Assembly (NCBI RefSeq): GCF_040183065.1
Contig: NC_091120.1
Location: 17,006,708 to 17,070,707, forward strand
DNA: 64,000 nucleotides
Reading direction: 5' to 3'
DNA from: Periplaneta americana
Lineage: Eukaryota; Arthropoda; Insecta; Blattodea; Blattidae
Shown here: positions 23,885 to 37,254 of the stretch, in pieces
Layout of the letters: each line of letters begins with the position of its first letter
How positions within the stretch are numbered: the stretch's first letter is position 1
Made by a program: the position numbers and the translations under genes
Notes under the pieces: model-generated
Told to the model about the DNA's origin: nothing
What the model saw: only the letters and a program-made list of their open reading frames with translations
The model's database searches: none

Positions 23885-24978
23885 CCAGAGTTGGAGAAGT
23901 TTTATATAATATCCTTATTGAATATGACAATTCCAAAAAACTAGTTCAATTAATTAAAACGTCTCGCAATGAAACTTACAGCAGAGTCCGTATAGGCCAG
24001 TTTCTATCTGATGCTTTTTCAATTCACTGCGGGCTAAAGCAGGGAGATGCATTGTCACCTCTACTTTTTAACTTTGCTCTAGAATATGCCATTAGGAAAG
24101 TTCAGGATAGCACAGAGGGTTTGGAATTGAACGGGTTACATCAGCTTCTTGTCTATGCGGATGACGTGAATAAGTTAGGAGAAAATACACAAACGATTAG
24201 AGAAAACACGGAAATTTTACTTAAAGCAAGTAAAACGATAGGTTTGGAAGTAAATCCCGAAAAGACAAAGGATATGATTATGTCTCGTGACCAGAATATT
24301 ATACGAAATGGAAATATAAAAATTAGAGATCTATCCTTCGAAGAGGCAGAAAAATTCAAATAGTTTGGAGCAACAGTAAGCAATGTAAATGACACTCGGG
24401 AGGAAATTAAACACAGAATAAATATGGGAAATGCCTGTTATTATTCGGTTGAGAAGCTTTTGTCATCTAGTCTGCTGTCAAAAAAGCTGGAAATTAGAAT
24501 TTATAAAACAGATATATTACCGATTGTTCTGTATGGTTGTAAAACTTAGACTCTCACTTTAAGAGCGGAACAGAGATTAAGGATGTTTGAGAATAAGGTT
24601 CTTAGGAAAATATTTTGCCTAAGAGGGATGAAGTTACAGGAGAATGGAGAAAGTTACACAACACAGAACTGCACGCATTGTTTTCTTCATCTGACATAAT
24701 TAGGAACATTCAATCCAGACGTTTGAGATGGGCGGGGTATGTGGTACGTATTGGCGAATCTAGAAATGCTTAATAGTGTGTTAATTGGGAGGCCGGAGGG
24801 AAAAAGACCTTTGGAGAGGCCGAGACATAGACGGGAGGATAATATTAAAATGGATTTGAGGGAGGTGGGATATGGTGATAGAGATTGGATTAATCTTGCA
24901 CGGAATGGGGACCGATGGCGGGCTTATGTGAGGGCAGCAATGAACCTGCGGGTTCCTTAAAAACCATTTGGAAGTAAG
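23885..24978 (+). pseudogene. RTE/CR1-like reverse transcriptase, decayed
   Basis: Covers the RT palm to the C-terminus of a non-LTR ORF2. [20 protein letters not shown] and the catalytic LVYADDV (24147-24167) are intact. Stops interrupt the frame at 24361 (after EEAEKFK) and near 24548 (in the CKT-TLTL segment), and a frameshift follows near 24670. The C-terminal GRPEGKRPLERPRHR block continues in another frame to a stop at 24958. The element is 5'-truncated at about 23885 and lacks the TAAG-type tail seen in its relative at 54768-55941. Not functional. Confidence 0.9.
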
Positions 24979-26930
24979 AGTTGGAAGAAATGTTGAATTA
25001 AATAATGGAACACTGACTATTATCTTCGCCATCTATTAGTAGAAGTAAAAATTATATGGGAATTCAGACATTGGACATATGAAGTTAACCATGTCGTGTA
25101 TTGTACAAGCCGTGTTTTTTACATAATCTCTGGGTGGTACAGGGATTTACACAGAACAATGCTATGCTTGAATCAAAACATTGCTCGTTATAATCAGGTA
25201 CCGTAACTAAAACTAATACGAGTATAACATTTGTATAGGAAAGTGACTTACCTGATTCTCTCCGTTGTTGAAAATCGTGACGGACTTCAAATAAAAATGA
25301 ATGATGTGCTTTAAGTGTCACTAATTTTGTTGCAATGTACAACTGTGTACAGTAGTAAATGAAGACTCTCGAATGATGATGGTAGATCCCAACCGACCTC
25401 GAAGTTTTAGGTAGATGTACGACCGTCTACTCCTGCCATTTACCTTTCATACGGTGAAGTATCAAATTAATTGGGATATGCGGAAGCTCTTGTATTCCAA
25501 ATTGAAAATTGGTCGTTAGTGGAAAAGGAAGCTTTCTCAGTGACTAAATGCCATATCCCAACTGTGTCCCGACCCGCATACATTAAAAAGTAGCATTAAT
25601 ATTTTCGTTTACAGTGAACCTTGTATTCTGACAAATTCTTATTTGAAGTCAGACCTTCTTGTATAAAATTGAAATAATGTGTTGAGAACAACATCATGGA
25701 TAAATATATAATAGGATGTGAAACTGCTGTCAGCACCATCTGGCAGTGGGGGGCTGAAATAAGGTGATCAGCGCCCAACGTCGTAGGTGGTGAACATTAG
25801 AACTACGTGTTGGGTACATTACCCAGGGTTCTCTATTTATCCGTTCGAGATATTGCTCGAGGAGCCGACGAGGTGACAAGATGGCACACAGAAACTTGCT
25901 AATAAGTGAACATAAAGTGATATTACGTGTGTGTATAAGCAGTGCATGTTAAACAGTGATGTTTATGGAAGTTGTAAAAATAGTGTTGTTGAATGTATTG
26001 TAAAGTAATAGTAATATAATAAATTGAAGTATCTAAGTACTTCTTGCTGACTTTTCAATTGCTCTGTACAATAAATACCCAAAGAATACAATCCCAATCA
26101 TCTAACTTTTTGCTTTATTTTTTTTTTTGTCTTTGTCTGGTTATATTTTAATTGGCTCCGGTAAGAATTTTCAGTAGAAGCTGCTGTGAGGAATAAAAAT
26201 GTAAATGTTTTATTTTAAATTGGGTTAGTTTTGAATATCGATGAGGGTGGGAGGGAATATTTTCTGCTCAGTTTAACATTTTCGTCACCAGGTGCGCTGC
26301 TAAATGCATGGAGTAATTACTCTTTTCGATACTTGGTGCGCTGCTAGATGTAATAACGCCCCTCCCTCTAACAGGTGGCAGCAAGATCATTTTCTACAGC
26401 AGCGCCTCTAGTATGTGTTACGGGAAACTCGGTAAGTTTCGCATCCTATTATATATTCATCCATGACAACATTCTAAGTTTGTTACTGCTTTAGTCAAAA
26501 GACAAAGGTAGGATTAGTGATTCCTAGACAATGAGCTGTACTGTAAATCCAGGCAACGCGTGACGACCTTGCCTCACTCCACCGTCGAAGGGTTGCCATT
26601 CTGTTCTCAGGTACACTACTCTACTGTTATTTCTAATTCTCCACCGTCAAAGGGTTGCCTTTTGTTCTCACAAACATTTCTGTTATGATGGATAGCATCA
26701 AAACAACGGATAGCCTAATGAAATTGTTTTCTTTTATTAAAAGGGAACGAACATTATGTCCAGAGCATAAATGAAGGTAAGATTTCCATGGCTTTCAAAC
26801 TCCATCAACCATCTCCCAGTTTTCATTAAGTGACCCGGGAAATTCCAAGGCTGAGTACACAGTCACACAGTAACAGCGTTTGTCATTTCTACCTGATCTA
26901 GTGTTCCAACAGTGAATGTACTGTATAAAA
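24979..26930. other. unassigned, with an inverted 40-bp repeat and small tandem duplications
   Basis: 25691-25730 and 26435-26475 are inverse copies (core ATATATAATAGGATG). GGTGCGCTGCTA is duplicated at about 26290 and 26334, and CACCGTCRAAGGGTTGCC at about 26579 and 26642. No transposase or host exon was identified, so the IR could be the TIR of an unclassified element. Confidence 0.4.
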
Positions 26931-27044
26931 ATGTCGACGTGTAAAGTGTTTTCTTTGGAAGATAAGACGAATATTATAAGTGACATTGAACGTGGTCTTT
27001 CGCAAACAGACGTGGGTCGACAGCATAGTTTAAGTAAATCAACT
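26931..27044 (+). pseudogene. pogo/Tigger transposase N-terminal exon (CENP-B-type HTH)
   Basis: ATG at 26931 opens MSTCKVFSLEDKTNIISDIE, then RGLSQTDVGRQHSLSKST. This is the first helix-turn-helix of pogo/Tigger/jerky transposases, with the family pattern K..[FL]SLE.K..II...E.G.S...[IV]...H.LSKST. The sequence runs straight into GTGAGT at 27045, a consensus splice donor, exactly where this domain often continues with VST. Reading through gives only 53 codons. No DDE domain follows in the next kilobase, so this is an orphan exon or relic. Confidence 0.65.
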
Positions 27045-27092
27045 GTGAGTAACAGTAGGTCTATACAGTATAATCCATTCTACAAAAATTAA

Positions 27093-27311
27093 ATATTTTA
27101 TTTTGTTGTTCATAATTTCATTCTTTTCTGTAATTTAAGGTTAGGGGAGAGACACTTCGGATATAGTGAACGAAATATGTAAGTCTGCAGGGTTGACTGC
27201 ACTCTGTTTAACTAAACAGCAGAAAACAGACGAACTAACGACAAAGGCTAAAAAAAATTGTACGTAAACTTTAAGCACCATATTAAACAAATCCTAAAAA
27301 AAGAAGACTAG
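27093..27311. other. unassigned
   Basis: Nothing recognised between the Tigger exon and the next TIR. Confidence 0.4.
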
Positions 27312-27836
27312 TGGCCGATTTTTCCAAGTATTCTTAGAAAATTTAACGATTGTTAAATTCTAAACAGTTTGTTAATTAATAAAATTGTATGTTTTCAACA
27401 CCAGTTTGGGTTAACAGTTTGTTAATTTTAAATGTAGGATTTCGGGCAGTTAACTCGTTTAACAGTTAGTTAAATATGGCCGATGTCTCCACAGCACTTC
27501 GAACGGAAGTTGCGAAATTAATATTTTGTGACTCTCTGTAGGGAAAGTTTAGCATATGACTGGTAATATAACATTTAAAAAATACTTTGGTCTGTTTAAA
27601 TACATCAGTGTTATTTTATTTCTTTCGTATTTCGTATCCATATTAGTAATGAGGAAATATAACCTTACTTTGTAATTATTATTCAGCACGTCACCTACAA
27701 CTTTCATTTGTCAACTGTTTGTTTATAGAGCGTGGCCTGCTATAACAGGTTTTCATTTTATGCAAGTTTCATGACTCACTCTATAATATAGAATTTAAAG
27801 ATTAATTTTAGCCAATCAAAAATTGTCTTACATGTG

Positions 27837-29958
<2,122 letters not shown>

Positions 29959-30241
29959 CACATTGTGAAACATAAAGATAATGCAAAATATAAATTATAT
30001 TAGCTTTATAAGTAAATATGTATTTACATATAAATCCTTTCCCTGATCATTACCAACTGCTGTTGAATAGTTAAAATAGTGCTAACGACGTTATAGTTAA
30101 GTGTTGGTTATCTTAAACAAAATTATGTTGAACAAATGGAAAATACATTAACAAAGCATTAAAAATAAACAGTCTGTTAATTTAACATTCGTTAAGCAAA
30201 ATTAAACATTACTTGGACAAACTGGCCATATATGTAACAAA

Positions 30242-30735
30242 TTAGTAGAGCTTTAAGAATAAACGTAAAAAGTCATTTTTCTTAAAATTGTCAAATACGC
30301 TTCGATTTTCACTCAAATAAGGAAATGTTCTTTCGAAATTACGCAATGTTATTGGTGCAACATATTGAAATAGTTTATATTTATTGTAATCTTGTTGTGT
30401 ATTATCTTGTGCCTGTTTACTATTTAATTGATATTGCACTGCACAGAGTTTCGAATGTGCAGAATTTTTTTTTCAAGAACATTTTTCAGTTTCAGTTTAA
30501 CCCTTTTATTGTTATCAACAGCTGATCGCATAGAATTTAAAATTATTTCTTAACATGAGGATAAGTATTGCGTAAGCATGGTTGTTGTAGTCGGGAATTT
30601 GCTACACGTATACTTTTCAATGAAGTGTATAAAATGCGGATTCTCAAGTTTATGGAACGAAATATTTGCACATATCATCATCAGACACAAGTCATAATAA
30701 AAAGCGGACTGACACGAAATCGAATCACTAAACAA
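30242..30735 (-). pseudogene. decayed hAT transposase
   Basis: Two fragments in transposase order on the minus strand. 30735-30550 contains YYDLCLMMICANISFHKLEN and FIEKYTCSKFP, matching residues about 86-122 of the intact protein at 28087-29571 ([31 protein letters not shown]). 30439-30242 contains FERTFPYLSENRSVFDNFK, a degraded version of the [19 protein letters not shown] dimerisation motif. The catalytic core between them is missing. Confidence 0.6.
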
Positions 30736-30739
30736 TTTC

Positions 30740-31348
30740 TCATCTTCGATGCGTCTTTTATAGTCACTATGATTTTCTCAGTCACAACGCTTATTAAGTT
30801 ACAAACTTTACAACATAATTATTTGTGCGAGATCGTGCGTATTTGCTTGGTTTCCGCACAAAACCAATCCGCGGAAAGTCTAAAATTCCACATTCAGTAT
30901 TCCCAACCTAACACACATAATAATTTCCCTCTTCTTACCGCTTAAGTGACATATTGATTTTACTGCTTTAGGCTTTTAACATATTATTTTTAGAGACGTT
31001 CCATATAGTAATAATTATAAATTGGAAACTTACCACTGCAATTTCACCTAAATTGCACTGTTAATTATTGTTTTTAAATATTTTCAAAAATTAAGTAAAC
31101 TCTACAACTCTACTAAAGTTACTGCATTCGTGATGCAAGTAACATTAAGGAAGCCGTGAAAAAATCAACAAGATTCCAGACTCATCATAGACTGGGGGAA
31201 AAAGAAGACAGACGTATATCACGGCCTGCTGGAGTATAGTAAACACAGAAAACATTTTAAAGCAACGATGTTGAAGATAGATATTTTTTTTTTTTTTGCA
31301 AATTTGCCGTTATTGAACAGAAACCAAGATGGAGATTTCATTGCAACT
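30740..31348. other. unassigned
   Basis: A further decayed hAT 5' part may extend to about 30900. From there to 31348 nothing was recognised except a T-run at 31280-31298. Confidence 0.4.
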
Positions 31349-31359
31349 AATTAGAAATT

Positions 31360-31613
31360 AGACCCACACCTGTGGAGTAACGGTCAGCGCGTCTGGCTGC
31401 GAAACCAGGTGACCCGGGTTCGAATCCCGGTCGGGGCAAGTTACCTGGTTGAGGTTTTTTCCGGGGTTTTCCCTCAACCCAATACGAGCAAATGCTGGGT
31501 AACTTTCGGTGCTGGACCCCGGACTCATTTCACCGGCATTATCACCTTCATATCATCCAGATGCTAAATAACCTAGATGTTGATACAGCGTCGTAAAATA
31601 ACCCAATAAAAAA
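31360..31613 (+). mobile_element. tRNA-derived SINE, full length
   Basis: The 11-bp TSD AATTAGAAATT is at 31349-31359 and 31614-31624. The tRNA-like head has a B-box GGTTCGAATCC; a pyrimidine/G-rich body (GGACCCCGGACTCA) and a 3' end CGTCGTAAAATAACCCAATAA plus an A-run follow. A different SINE family from the one at 48752. Confidence 0.92.
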
Positions 31614-31624
31614 AATTAGAAATT

Positions 31625-32244
31625 CTCTTTCAGGTATGTAATAAACGATCTTCGCACAAAATAATGTACGATACACGAGCGGTATGTTTTCTTTCAATTC
31701 TCGGAAATTAAAAAAGCCCAACTACGTTTCGCTTTTTCAAACTTTTCCTCGAACATGAAAACTTCAACATACAGGTCTTGTAACGCATATTACTATTTCC
31801 TCTCTGACTGAAAAATAATTATCTCGAAAGACTTTTATAAGCATAGTCAAAGATGCAGATTTTATTGGTGGTATTTTAATGCATCTTCACAGTACCTTCA
31901 CTACACCACAACTGAACTCCATACGAAATGTTTACTTTTCATGTATGCTGTGTTGAAACAACTTATTAGAATGCAGTAAACAATACAAAATCCGCACCTA
32001 TTTTGTTTAGAGTGACTTCACGCTACGTCTTTAATTTTTCGCACGAACTTGAAGGTACAATAGTAAACTACTAACGTTATCCTATGACCAATGTTCGTTA
32101 AACTTGTAGTCGCCCGTAGCAAATGTTTTGGTTTCCAAATTTCGTTCCCTAGTAATAAATAAAGCCACACTTACACGAACAATTTATCGATCACTATCGA
32201 TTAGTAGGGGTGACATGTCTTTGAATGCCCGTGTACTGCTACAG
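31625..32244. other. unassigned
   Basis: No element recognised. Confidence 0.4.
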
Positions 32245-32318
32245 TGCGTTCGTAGCTCGGCCGAACTGTTCCACGGCGGGCTTGGACTGGGTGAAGATTG
32301 GCGCGCCTGCCACCAGAG
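32245..32318 (+). repeat. left arm of a 75-bp inverted repeat (partner 38100-38184)
   Basis: TGCGTTCGTAGCTCGGCCG through GAAGATTGGCGC matches the inverse of 38184-38100 with few mismatches. GC-rich relative to its surroundings. Possibly the TIR of a 5.9-kb composite, or two independent copies of one repeat in opposite orientation. Confidence 0.65.
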
Positions 32319-32322
32319 TTAA

Positions 32323-33155
32323 GGGGAGAGGATGGTATTTTTTAAAACTTTTTTCCTATTTGGTGTAAATTATTAATTTTTTGTATGTAGAGAGCTCATA
32401 GCTGTGGCAACTCAACCAAATAAAAATATTTGAAAAAAAAAAAAATTATTTGGGGGCCCAAATTTGAAAAAAAAATATACCCAATGCAGGATTGTACTAA
32501 AACCGATATATCTAAACCGTTTTTAAAGATAGATTCAAACAGTTTTTGCAATGTATTTGCAAAAGCATGCTTTACAAACTGTCTGTAACAGAATTTTGAT
32601 ATTAGTCCCTACGTTTGTAAAATAAACAATTAAAATTTAATAACAATTTTCTGATTTCTTTTCTTGCAAGCAAACGGACGTATTTTTAAAATGAAATCAA
32701 TTAACAAAATTCTGTTACAGAGAAAAGTTTCCTAATAGTCTAAAGAATGTGTGTTCTAAATTTCTTGCATGTATCTTTAATAGTTCAGAAATTATATCCA
32801 TTTTGTCTGGCAATGTAGCAAAAAAAAATTAAGTTACTGGAAGCCGATAAAAGCGGGCGTGTGATTTAAAAATCCATAGCGTAGGAAGTTTAAAAATGAC
32901 ATCAAACCATCCAACAAGGGCACAAATACCCACAAAATGTTATGCAATGCATTTCACACATATCAAAGGGTATTTTAAAGAAAAAAAAAAATGGAAAATT
33001 TAATTTACCGGAAACAACAATAAAAGTGGGCGAGTGATTTAAAAATCCATAATGGAGGAAGTTTAAATATGGCGATCCACACATATTACAGAGTATTTTA
33101 AAGATATTTTTTTGAAAATTTAGTCATTTTTCATCAAAAATACCATCCTCTCCCC
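32323..33155. mobile_element. TTAA-targeted TIR element
   Basis: TTAA at 32319-32322 and 33156-33159. Inverted ends GGGGAGAGGATGGTATTTTT on both sides. Contains an internal duplication (GTGATTTAAAAATCCATA at about 32860 and 33037). TTAA duplication fits piggyBac or Kolobok, and the GGGG start suits Kolobok-like better. No transposase. Confidence 0.85.
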
Positions 33156-33159
33156 TTAA

Positions 33160-33341
33160 GGGTGGTTTACAATAAACCGAGAACGGAAACGGCAACAAGA
33201 ACGAGAACGGAAATATTGTTAAAATAAATGTACTTAAATGTGAGCGTTCACAATAGGTAATTGTGAATCCTCACATTTAAATATATTTATTTTAACATTA
33301 TTTCCTTCTCGTTGCCGTTTCCGTTCCCGGTTTATCACACG
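33160..33341. mobile_element. palindromic MITE, TAA target
   Basis: Arms TTTACAATAAACCGAGAACG and the inverse CGTTCCCGGTTTATCACAC fold on each other; TAA at 33157-33159 and 33342-33344. Same family as 60130-61106. Confidence 0.78.
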
Positions 33342-33786
33342 TAAATGACCGGCAAGTCATGGGTACGAAACATTAACTACTCTACTAACATTAGGCTTAT
33401 CTGCATCACAAAAGATGTTGAAAGTGAATGACCTTCAACTCGAACACATTCCGTAGGCCTATATCTCGGAAAACAATTCTGGTTCACTCGCAAAAGTTCA
33501 TGTTGACTGACTGCCTGTATTTCTCTCGTGATGTTGTCCTTCAGTTCTTGTAACGTGTGCGGATTTGATGCGTACACTTTATTCTTTAACGTTCCCCATG
33601 AATAAAAATCGCATGCAGATAGGTCAGGGGAACGAGGTGGCCACAATCCTCGACTAATAATTATTCTGTCATCAAACACACTTTGCAATTCATGCATATA
33701 ATTCGCAGCGATGTGCGCTGTACCTGTATTCTGCTGAAACCAGCCACTCAATCGTTCATTTCTTGTTAGTTGCGGAAAAAAATTAA

Positions 33787-34647
33787 GGTAGGTGTCCCTG
33801 ATATGGCCATGCTAAGGTTTGAGAATTTTTATAGCCGCCATTTTGAAAAAAATGAAACCACTTTTTTCTTACTCGTTCTCAGTCTAATGGACTTTCTTAA
33901 AACAATTTCCTTTCTCCATAAAAATAGCTTTAATTGTCCAAAAAGTCCCAAATTCCAAAAGTCTACCTAGTGGCCATATCAGGCACACATGCACATGATA
34001 TGGCCACCCTTGTTTCATATTCTATAAATCGTGATTGTTTTCAATTTGATAGCGCAGTTGTGCTAAAATTAAATAATTTTGGTGTAAAATGAATAAACAT
34101 TACACTTAATAATCTTTTTTATAATTTAAAAGTGTAGTCAAAACAGGTTTTCCCATCAAAAATTAAGTTGTTTTTCTTAAAATACAAAATTTTTGCTTAA
34201 TCCCAGCTATAAGGCATGTAAATTTGTCTCGTGAAAAAATAAAAGTGAAATAACTTGATATGGGCATATCAAGTGCAGGTAAGCTTTCACGAAAATCGTT
34301 TGATTATGAACAACTCGTAAAAGATACGCCATCAACGACAACACCAATCAACAGAACATTAAAAACTGAATGGAGTACGATGGCTTTCATGAAACAAGTC
34401 TTTGAAAAACATGCATAAAACAAAGGAGACTTATCAGAGAAAAATAAGAAGAAATCACACGAAAACCGCAAAACAGGCAACTGACGCCATATTGCTCAAC
34501 CTAACTGGCTGGAAAACGATCAAGTGACATACCAGGATGCCCTTTCACTGGATGCTGCTGCAATTTAGCAGATTTTTTGGTTAACTAACTCACAATAGCG
34601 GGGTGGCCCTATCAGGAACATGGCCTTAACAGGAGCACCCACTTTAT
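33787..34647. mobile_element. TTAA-targeted element inside the mariner
   Basis: TTAA at 33783-33786 and 34648-34651. Partially inverted ends (GGTAGGTGTCCCTG and, inward from the right, AGTGGGTGCTCCTG). Repeated GGCCATATCAGG words inside. 861 bp, non-coding. Confidence 0.8.
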
Positions 34648-35040
34648 TTAAAATTGAAGTTACATAAACGTGTGAATCAACTGTTGTGTCGAAAAATATG
34701 GAACCGACAATTCTACTCGTACTCACTGCACACCAAACCCCAATCTTTGTAGCGTGGTAAGGAACTTCATGAATAATATGGGGAATTTCGGTAGCCCAGT
34801 ATATACTGTCATCCTCTGAGGAGTTTAGTGCTGAGAGGAATGCGGTTCCGACTAGTCTAGCGCGGTACTAAAGTAGGAGGGGACAGTGACAGCGGCAGTC
34901 TGGAAGGAAGTACAATCATACTGAAAACATTCGCCCAATTTACGAGAGCAGTATGCCTATTAGTTTTCTAACGTATTTTTGGCGAGATAGAGATACAACC
35001 ATTCGTGCTTACGTGTTCAGATAAGGAAAGTACTGTAGAG

Positions 35041-35104
35041 AATTTTATTTATTTATTTAAGTTATTTATTTATTATTTATTTATTATTCATTTATTTATT
35101 TATT
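35041..35104. repeat. (TTTA)n microsatellite
   Basis: Imperfect tetranucleotide run. With 35337-35372 it is probably the tail of the minus-strand LINE remnant, split by the SINE. Confidence 0.85.
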
Positions 35105-35105
35105 T

Positions 35106-35336
35106 GTCGACCTGGTTGGTGAGTTGGTATAGCGCTGGCCTTCTATGCTCAAGGTTGCGGGTTCGATCCCGGGCCAGGTCGATGGCATTTAAGTGTGCTT
35201 AAATGCGACAGGCTCATGTCAGTAGATTTACTGGCATGTAAAAGAACTCCTGCGGGACAAAATTCCGGCACATCCGGCGACGCTGATATAACCTTTGCAG
35301 TTGCGAGCGTCGTTAAATAAATCATAACATTTAACA
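35106..35336 (+). mobile_element. tRNA-headed SINE with intact acceptor stem
   Basis: GACCTGG at about 35109 pairs perfectly with CCAGGTC at about 35175. B-box GGTTCGATCCC. A perfect hairpin, GCATTTAAG then CTTAAATGC, follows the head directly. The SINE sits in (TTTA)n, so the TSD is masked. The D-arm does not fold, so this is not a functional tRNA gene. Confidence 0.85.
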
Positions 35337-35372
35337 TTTTATTTATTTACTACTTATTTATTATTTATTTTG

Positions 35373-35490
35373 GTGAAGTTAAGGCCATCACACCACCAGA
35401 AATACAAATACAATAAAATAAACAAAAAGAAAAATCATAATATAACTACAACAATATAAATGAAAAGAAGAATCATACTATAAAATTTAG
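35373..35490 (-). mobile_element. 3' UTR remnant of the non-LTR family seen at 14097-15440
   Basis: On the minus strand the end GGCCTTAACTTCACC followed by a TAAA tail parallels GGCCTTAACTCTGCCAGCG plus the ATT tail. Confidence 0.55.
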
Positions 35491-35501
35491 TGATTAGTAG
35501 A

Positions 35502-35724
35502 TAAAGGTAAAGGTAAAGGTATCCCCATAACATGCCATGAAGGCACTTGGGGGGCATGGAGGTAGAGCCCCATGCTTTCCATGACCTAGGCACTAGAATG
35601 AGGTGGTGTGGTCGGCACCACGCTCTGACCGCCTTTTACCCCCGGGAAAGACCCGGTACTCAATTTTATAGGAGGCTGAGTGAACCTCGGGGCCGTTCTG
35701 AAAGTTTGGCAACGAGAAAAAAAA
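35502..35724 (-). mobile_element. 5'-truncated SINE, same family as 4723-5023
   Basis: TSD TGATTAGTAGA at 35491-35501 and 35725-35735. The tRNA head is missing; the body and GGTAAAGGTAAAGG (tail inverse) are present. Confidence 0.92.
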
Positions 35725-36282
35725 TGATTAGTAGAATTGAATTAAATTTGTAAAGTAATCAATTTAAATATATTGTACTGCTGAACTCACTTCAAAGAAT
35801 AACTGCTTGATTTTGCATTTTAAGATATCACCAAGAAATGATTTTCGCATGACATTATAGGAATCTGTTTTTCACGATACCAATCACACATATTCTAAAA
35901 TTCCATTGGAATAAAACCAAAAATTTTCCACAGCATGTTTCCTGAAAAATGACTTGTAACGGTGAAATATTTAATGAGTAATTCATATAATATTAGCATA
36001 GCTAACATCAGGGAGAAGACTGAAGACTGAATATTTTTGGACGATTAATACTTCCCACTCCACTCGGCTCGGCTTGGCTGTAGCAACAAAATAATCTACC
36101 TGTAACCCCCCGCACCGATGGCAAGAATACCTCAGGTCCCAGCGCTAAACTCGTCGGAGGAAGACAGTATTGTTCTGAGTAGAAATGTGACCGTGAAGAT
36201 GAAACCACGCTTTATTAGTGAAGAACGTTAAAAGTGGGCCCACGTCGCCATTATGAACGGACTGCACAAACCAATTGCAATC

Positions 36283-36844
36283 AGAGGTGTGAAAATTATT
36301 AGAATAATATTAATTTTAAAGGTTTTTTAATAGTTCCTTCACAAATATTCATTGAATTGATGAATATTGGTATATAATATTACTATACTGATGTAGGATA
36401 TATTTACTACTAACAATGCCGGAAAGCATTGTTGTACATTGGTATTTTTCTTATTTTACAATTGTTATGGGAATTCAGAAATTATTATATTATGTTGGCG
36501 GAATTGGAAACATCAACAATTAATTAAGAAACGCTTTAAACAAATTGTTCTTTGCGTTTACATTGTTGTGAAGGTTCAAATGAACGTATACATCTGTTTT
36601 GTGCATATAATTTTTTATGTTTCCAATTCCGCCAACATAATATAATAATTTCTGAATTCCCATAACAATTGTAAAATAAGAAAAATACCAATGTACAACA
36701 ATGCTTTCCGGCATTGTTAGTAGTAAATATATCCTACAGCAGTATAGTAATATATACCAATATTCATCAATTCAATTAATATTTGTGAAGGAACTATTAA
36801 AAAACCTTTAAAATTAAGATTATTCTAATAATTTTCACACCTCT
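36283..36844. mobile_element. fold-back TIR element inside the mariner
   Basis: AGAGGTGTGAAAATTATTAG and its inverse bound 562 bp. The arms are about 225 bp and nearly identical, with an about 110-bp loop. The target duplication is unresolved (ATTAC versus ATTGC). Confidence 0.85.
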
Positions 36845-37254
36845 GTAATTAATCCTACTTACAGGATTTTGTGGTTGTAAAGCATGAACTACAGTTACCC
36901 TGTACGGCTTAAATTTAAGAAGTTTTGTTGTCAAAATAGCTGACGTCTTGGAAATTTTAACCTCTTGGGCTAAACATCGCAGTGATTTGCGGGATGAGTG
37001 CTCTAACCGGACCCCTACTTCATCAAGGTTCTCTTCTGTCAATACACGGCGTTGTTGAACACGTTTCTGGTTCAAAGAAGATCCTGTACGTCTGACTTTA
37101 TTGACAAGGTCATGGATAGTTGACCTGCTGGGAATTCGGACACCTGCAAACCGGTGTTCAAATTCTCTTCGACACCTTCTTGCAGAAGAGTATTTCACAT
37201 ACGCATCATAGAGAAAAATACGTTGTTTTAAAGTGTACTCAACCATGATTAATT

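Larger units (their letters stand above)
34807..36167. mobile_element. TA-targeted TIR element inside the mariner, itself carrying SINEs
   Basis: Ends CTGTCATCCTCTGAGGAG and, inward from the right, CTGTCTTCCTCCGACGAG, with similarity continuing through GTTTAGYGCTG. TA at 34805-34806 and 36168-36169. Holds a SINE (35106-35336), a LINE 3' remnant and a second SINE (35502-35724). Confidence 0.8.
33377..37246 (-). pseudogene. mariner-family transposase gene split into four pieces
   Basis: Minus-strand pieces in order. 37246-36845 is the HTH N-terminus (TLKQRIFLYDAYVKYSS, PSRSTIHDLVNKVRRTGS, LTEENLDEVGVRLEHSSRKS, KTSAILTTKLLKFKPY). 36282-36168 has the first catalytic region (NKAWFHLHGHISTQNN, where relatives have DEAWFH, so the first Asp is replaced). 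34806-34652 has YWATEIPHIIHEVPYH and KIGVWCAVS. 33782-33377 has GWFQQNTGTAHIA, RGLWPPRSPDLSACDFYSWG and NPHTLQELKDNI. The second Asp is also substituted (QNTGTAH for QDGATAH). Three other elements interrupt it (33787-34647, 34807-36167, 36283-36844). Excision of the first two at TTAA and TA restores the frame. Ancient and inactive. Confidence 0.9.

Noticed and set aside
31360-31450. tRNA gene at the SINE head
   Set aside because: It continues into a SINE body with a TSD. No independent tRNA terminator is seen.
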